Assembly: GCA_902547755.1 (NCBI GenBank)
Contig: CACCPA010000002.1
Span: 124,001 to 188,000 of the forward strand
Reading direction: 5' to 3'
Length of the DNA: 64,000 nucleotides
Origin: Halieaceae bacterium
GTDB lineage: Bacteria > Pseudomonadota > Gammaproteobacteria > Pseudomonadales > Halieaceae
Part shown: one piece after another, positions 63,282 through 64,000 of the stretch
Layout of the letters: each line of letters begins with the position of its first letter
How positions within the stretch are numbered: position 1 is the stretch's first letter
Program-made: the position numbers and the translations under genes
The notes under the pieces: generated by a model
Seen by the model: the letters and a program-made list of their open reading frames with translations, nothing else
Database searches by the model: none
What the model was told of the DNA's origin: nothing

Positions 63282-64000
63282 CTAAACAAGCGCTTCCTTG
63301 GTTGTCTTCACGATAGCAGCGGCAACTTTGTATGGATCAGCATTGGATGCGGTTCGGCGATCTTCGAGTCTTCCCACCCACCCATCTGTGTAAGTGGAAA
63401 CAGGGATTCGTATCGAAGCACCCCTGTCTGACACGCCGTAACTGAACGTATCTATCGACTGCGTTTCGTGATCACCGGTCAAACGTTGATCATTGTCAGC
63501 GCCATAGACACTGATATGTCGCTCGATATTTTTGCCGAATTCCTCGCAAATTAAAGTAAAGGTCTCTTCCTTGCCAGATGTTCTCATAACCTCGTTAGAG
63601 AAGTTGGCGTGCATGCCCGACCCGTTCCAATCAAGCTTCCCGAATGGCTTCGGATGCCAATTGATGGAATAGCCATACTTCTCTCCGACTCGCTCAAGCA
63701 GATACCGCGCAATCCATGTCTCGTCACCGGCCCGCTTGGCGCCCTTCGCAAAAACTTGAAACTCCCACTGACCTGCAGCCACCTCTGCGTTGATGCCCTC
63801 GACGTTGATGCCAGCTGCAAGACACAGGTCGAAGTGCTCTTCTACGCAGTCACGTCCAAAAGCGTTCGCGGCGCCTACCGAACAATAATAGGGTCCCTGT
63901 GGTCCGGGATATCCTCCGGGGGGAAATCCGGGTGGAAGATTGGTATCGATGTCCCACAAGAAATACTCTTGCTCAAAACCAAACCAAAAATCGTCATCGT
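63282..64000 (-). CDS. Glutamine synthetase, eukaryotic type (GSII), 5' end beyond the window
   Basis: ATP-dependent glutamine formation by a second, unrelated-class enzyme. Seen: the frame is open to the window edge; upstream of the first internal start-like codon it continues with DDDFWFGFEQEYFLWD. Further motifs: PPGFPPGGYPGPQGPYYCSVGA; NVEGINAEVAAGQWEFQVF; KPFGKLDWNGSGMHANFS; GVSDRGASIRIP; and DRRTASNADPYKVAAAI at the C-terminus. These are GSII features; about 239 of some 340 residues are present and the N-terminal beta-grasp part is cut off. It lacks the adenylylation loop of GSI, so control differs from GlnA at 42903. Confidence 0.95.
   Translation of the reverse strand, partial: DDDFWFGFEQEYFLWDIDTNLPPGFPPGGYPGPQGPYYCSVGAANAFGRDCVEEHFDLCLAAGINVEGINAEVAAGQWEFQVFAKGAKRAGDETWIARYLLERVGEKYGYSINWHPKPFGKLDWNGSGMHANFSNEVMRTSGKEETFTLICEEFGKNIERHISVYGADNDQRLTGDHETQSIDTFSYGVSDRGASIRIPVSTYTDGWVGRLEDRRTASNADPYKVAAAIVKTTKEALV

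Overview
The window is a typical chromosomal backbone segment of a gammaproteobacterium. It has no phage, insertion sequence or CRISPR, is densely packed (many 1-8 bp overlaps), and its GC is moderately above 50 percent by eye. Gene order follows, with deletions, blocks I know from Pseudomonas: hemE-gltD-gltB-aroB-aroK / ponA; rpmE-priA-argS-SPOR-DUF971-ubiE-ubiJ-ubiB-hisI-hisE-tatABC; typA-glnA-ntrB-ntrC / secB-grxC-rhodanese / gpmI-envC-ctpA / hisF-hisA-hisH-hisB / mutY-yggX. A proton-translocating transhydrogenase, an NhaC-type Na+/H+ antiporter and a ChrR-type singlet-oxygen sensor point to an aerobic, sunlit, saline habitat. A marine group near the OM60/NOR5 (Halieaceae) or SAR92 lineages is a guess from style, not a proof.

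Layout. 1-8589 (minus strand): shikimate genes aroK-aroB, glutamate synthase gltBD and the start of hemE. 8744-11152: a class A penicillin-binding protein, divergent from aroK. 11217-23387: L31, primosome helicase PriA, ArgRS, an FtsN-like SPOR protein, ubiquinone genes ubiE-J-B, hisIE, the Tat translocase and an MsbA-like ABC exporter. 23384-27051 (minus): an SGNH hydrolase and the three-gene transhydrogenase operon. 27242-33949: an anti-sigma/ECF-sigma pair (ChrR/RpoE type) divergent from a tight five-gene operon (FAD oxidoreductase, DUF1365, cyclopropane-fatty-acid-synthase-like methyltransferase, NhaC antiporter, hotdog thioesterase). 34044-42525: EpmA with its substrate EF-P, SerB, a membrane Smp/AhpA-like protein, ParC, an ElaA-type acetyltransferase and TypA. 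42526-47433: the nitrogen control region, with glnA behind a consensus sigma-54 promoter and two NtrC sites, then a DUF4124 gene and ntrBC behind a third NtrC site. 47434-61344: secB-grxC-rhodanese, gpmI-envC-ctpA, hisBHAF, mutY-yggX and an RND efflux pair. 61413-64000: tRNA-Phe with its promoter, a GPH-type sugar transporter and a partial eukaryotic-type glutamine synthetase.

How it fits together. Nitrogen assimilation is over-represented: GOGAT, GlnA with its NtrBC circuit, and a second GS of another class. The most interesting unit is the sigma/ChrR locus. ChrR keeps every zinc and cupin ligand of the Rhodobacter sphaeroides protein at nearly identical residue numbers, and the divergent operon encodes membrane-lipid modification plus ion transport, with a 23-bp perfect inverted repeat in its promoter region. 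Several genes usual at these loci in Pseudomonas (pilMNOPQ, the damX-like gene, hslVU, thiI) are missing here, which suggests genome streamlining or relocation.
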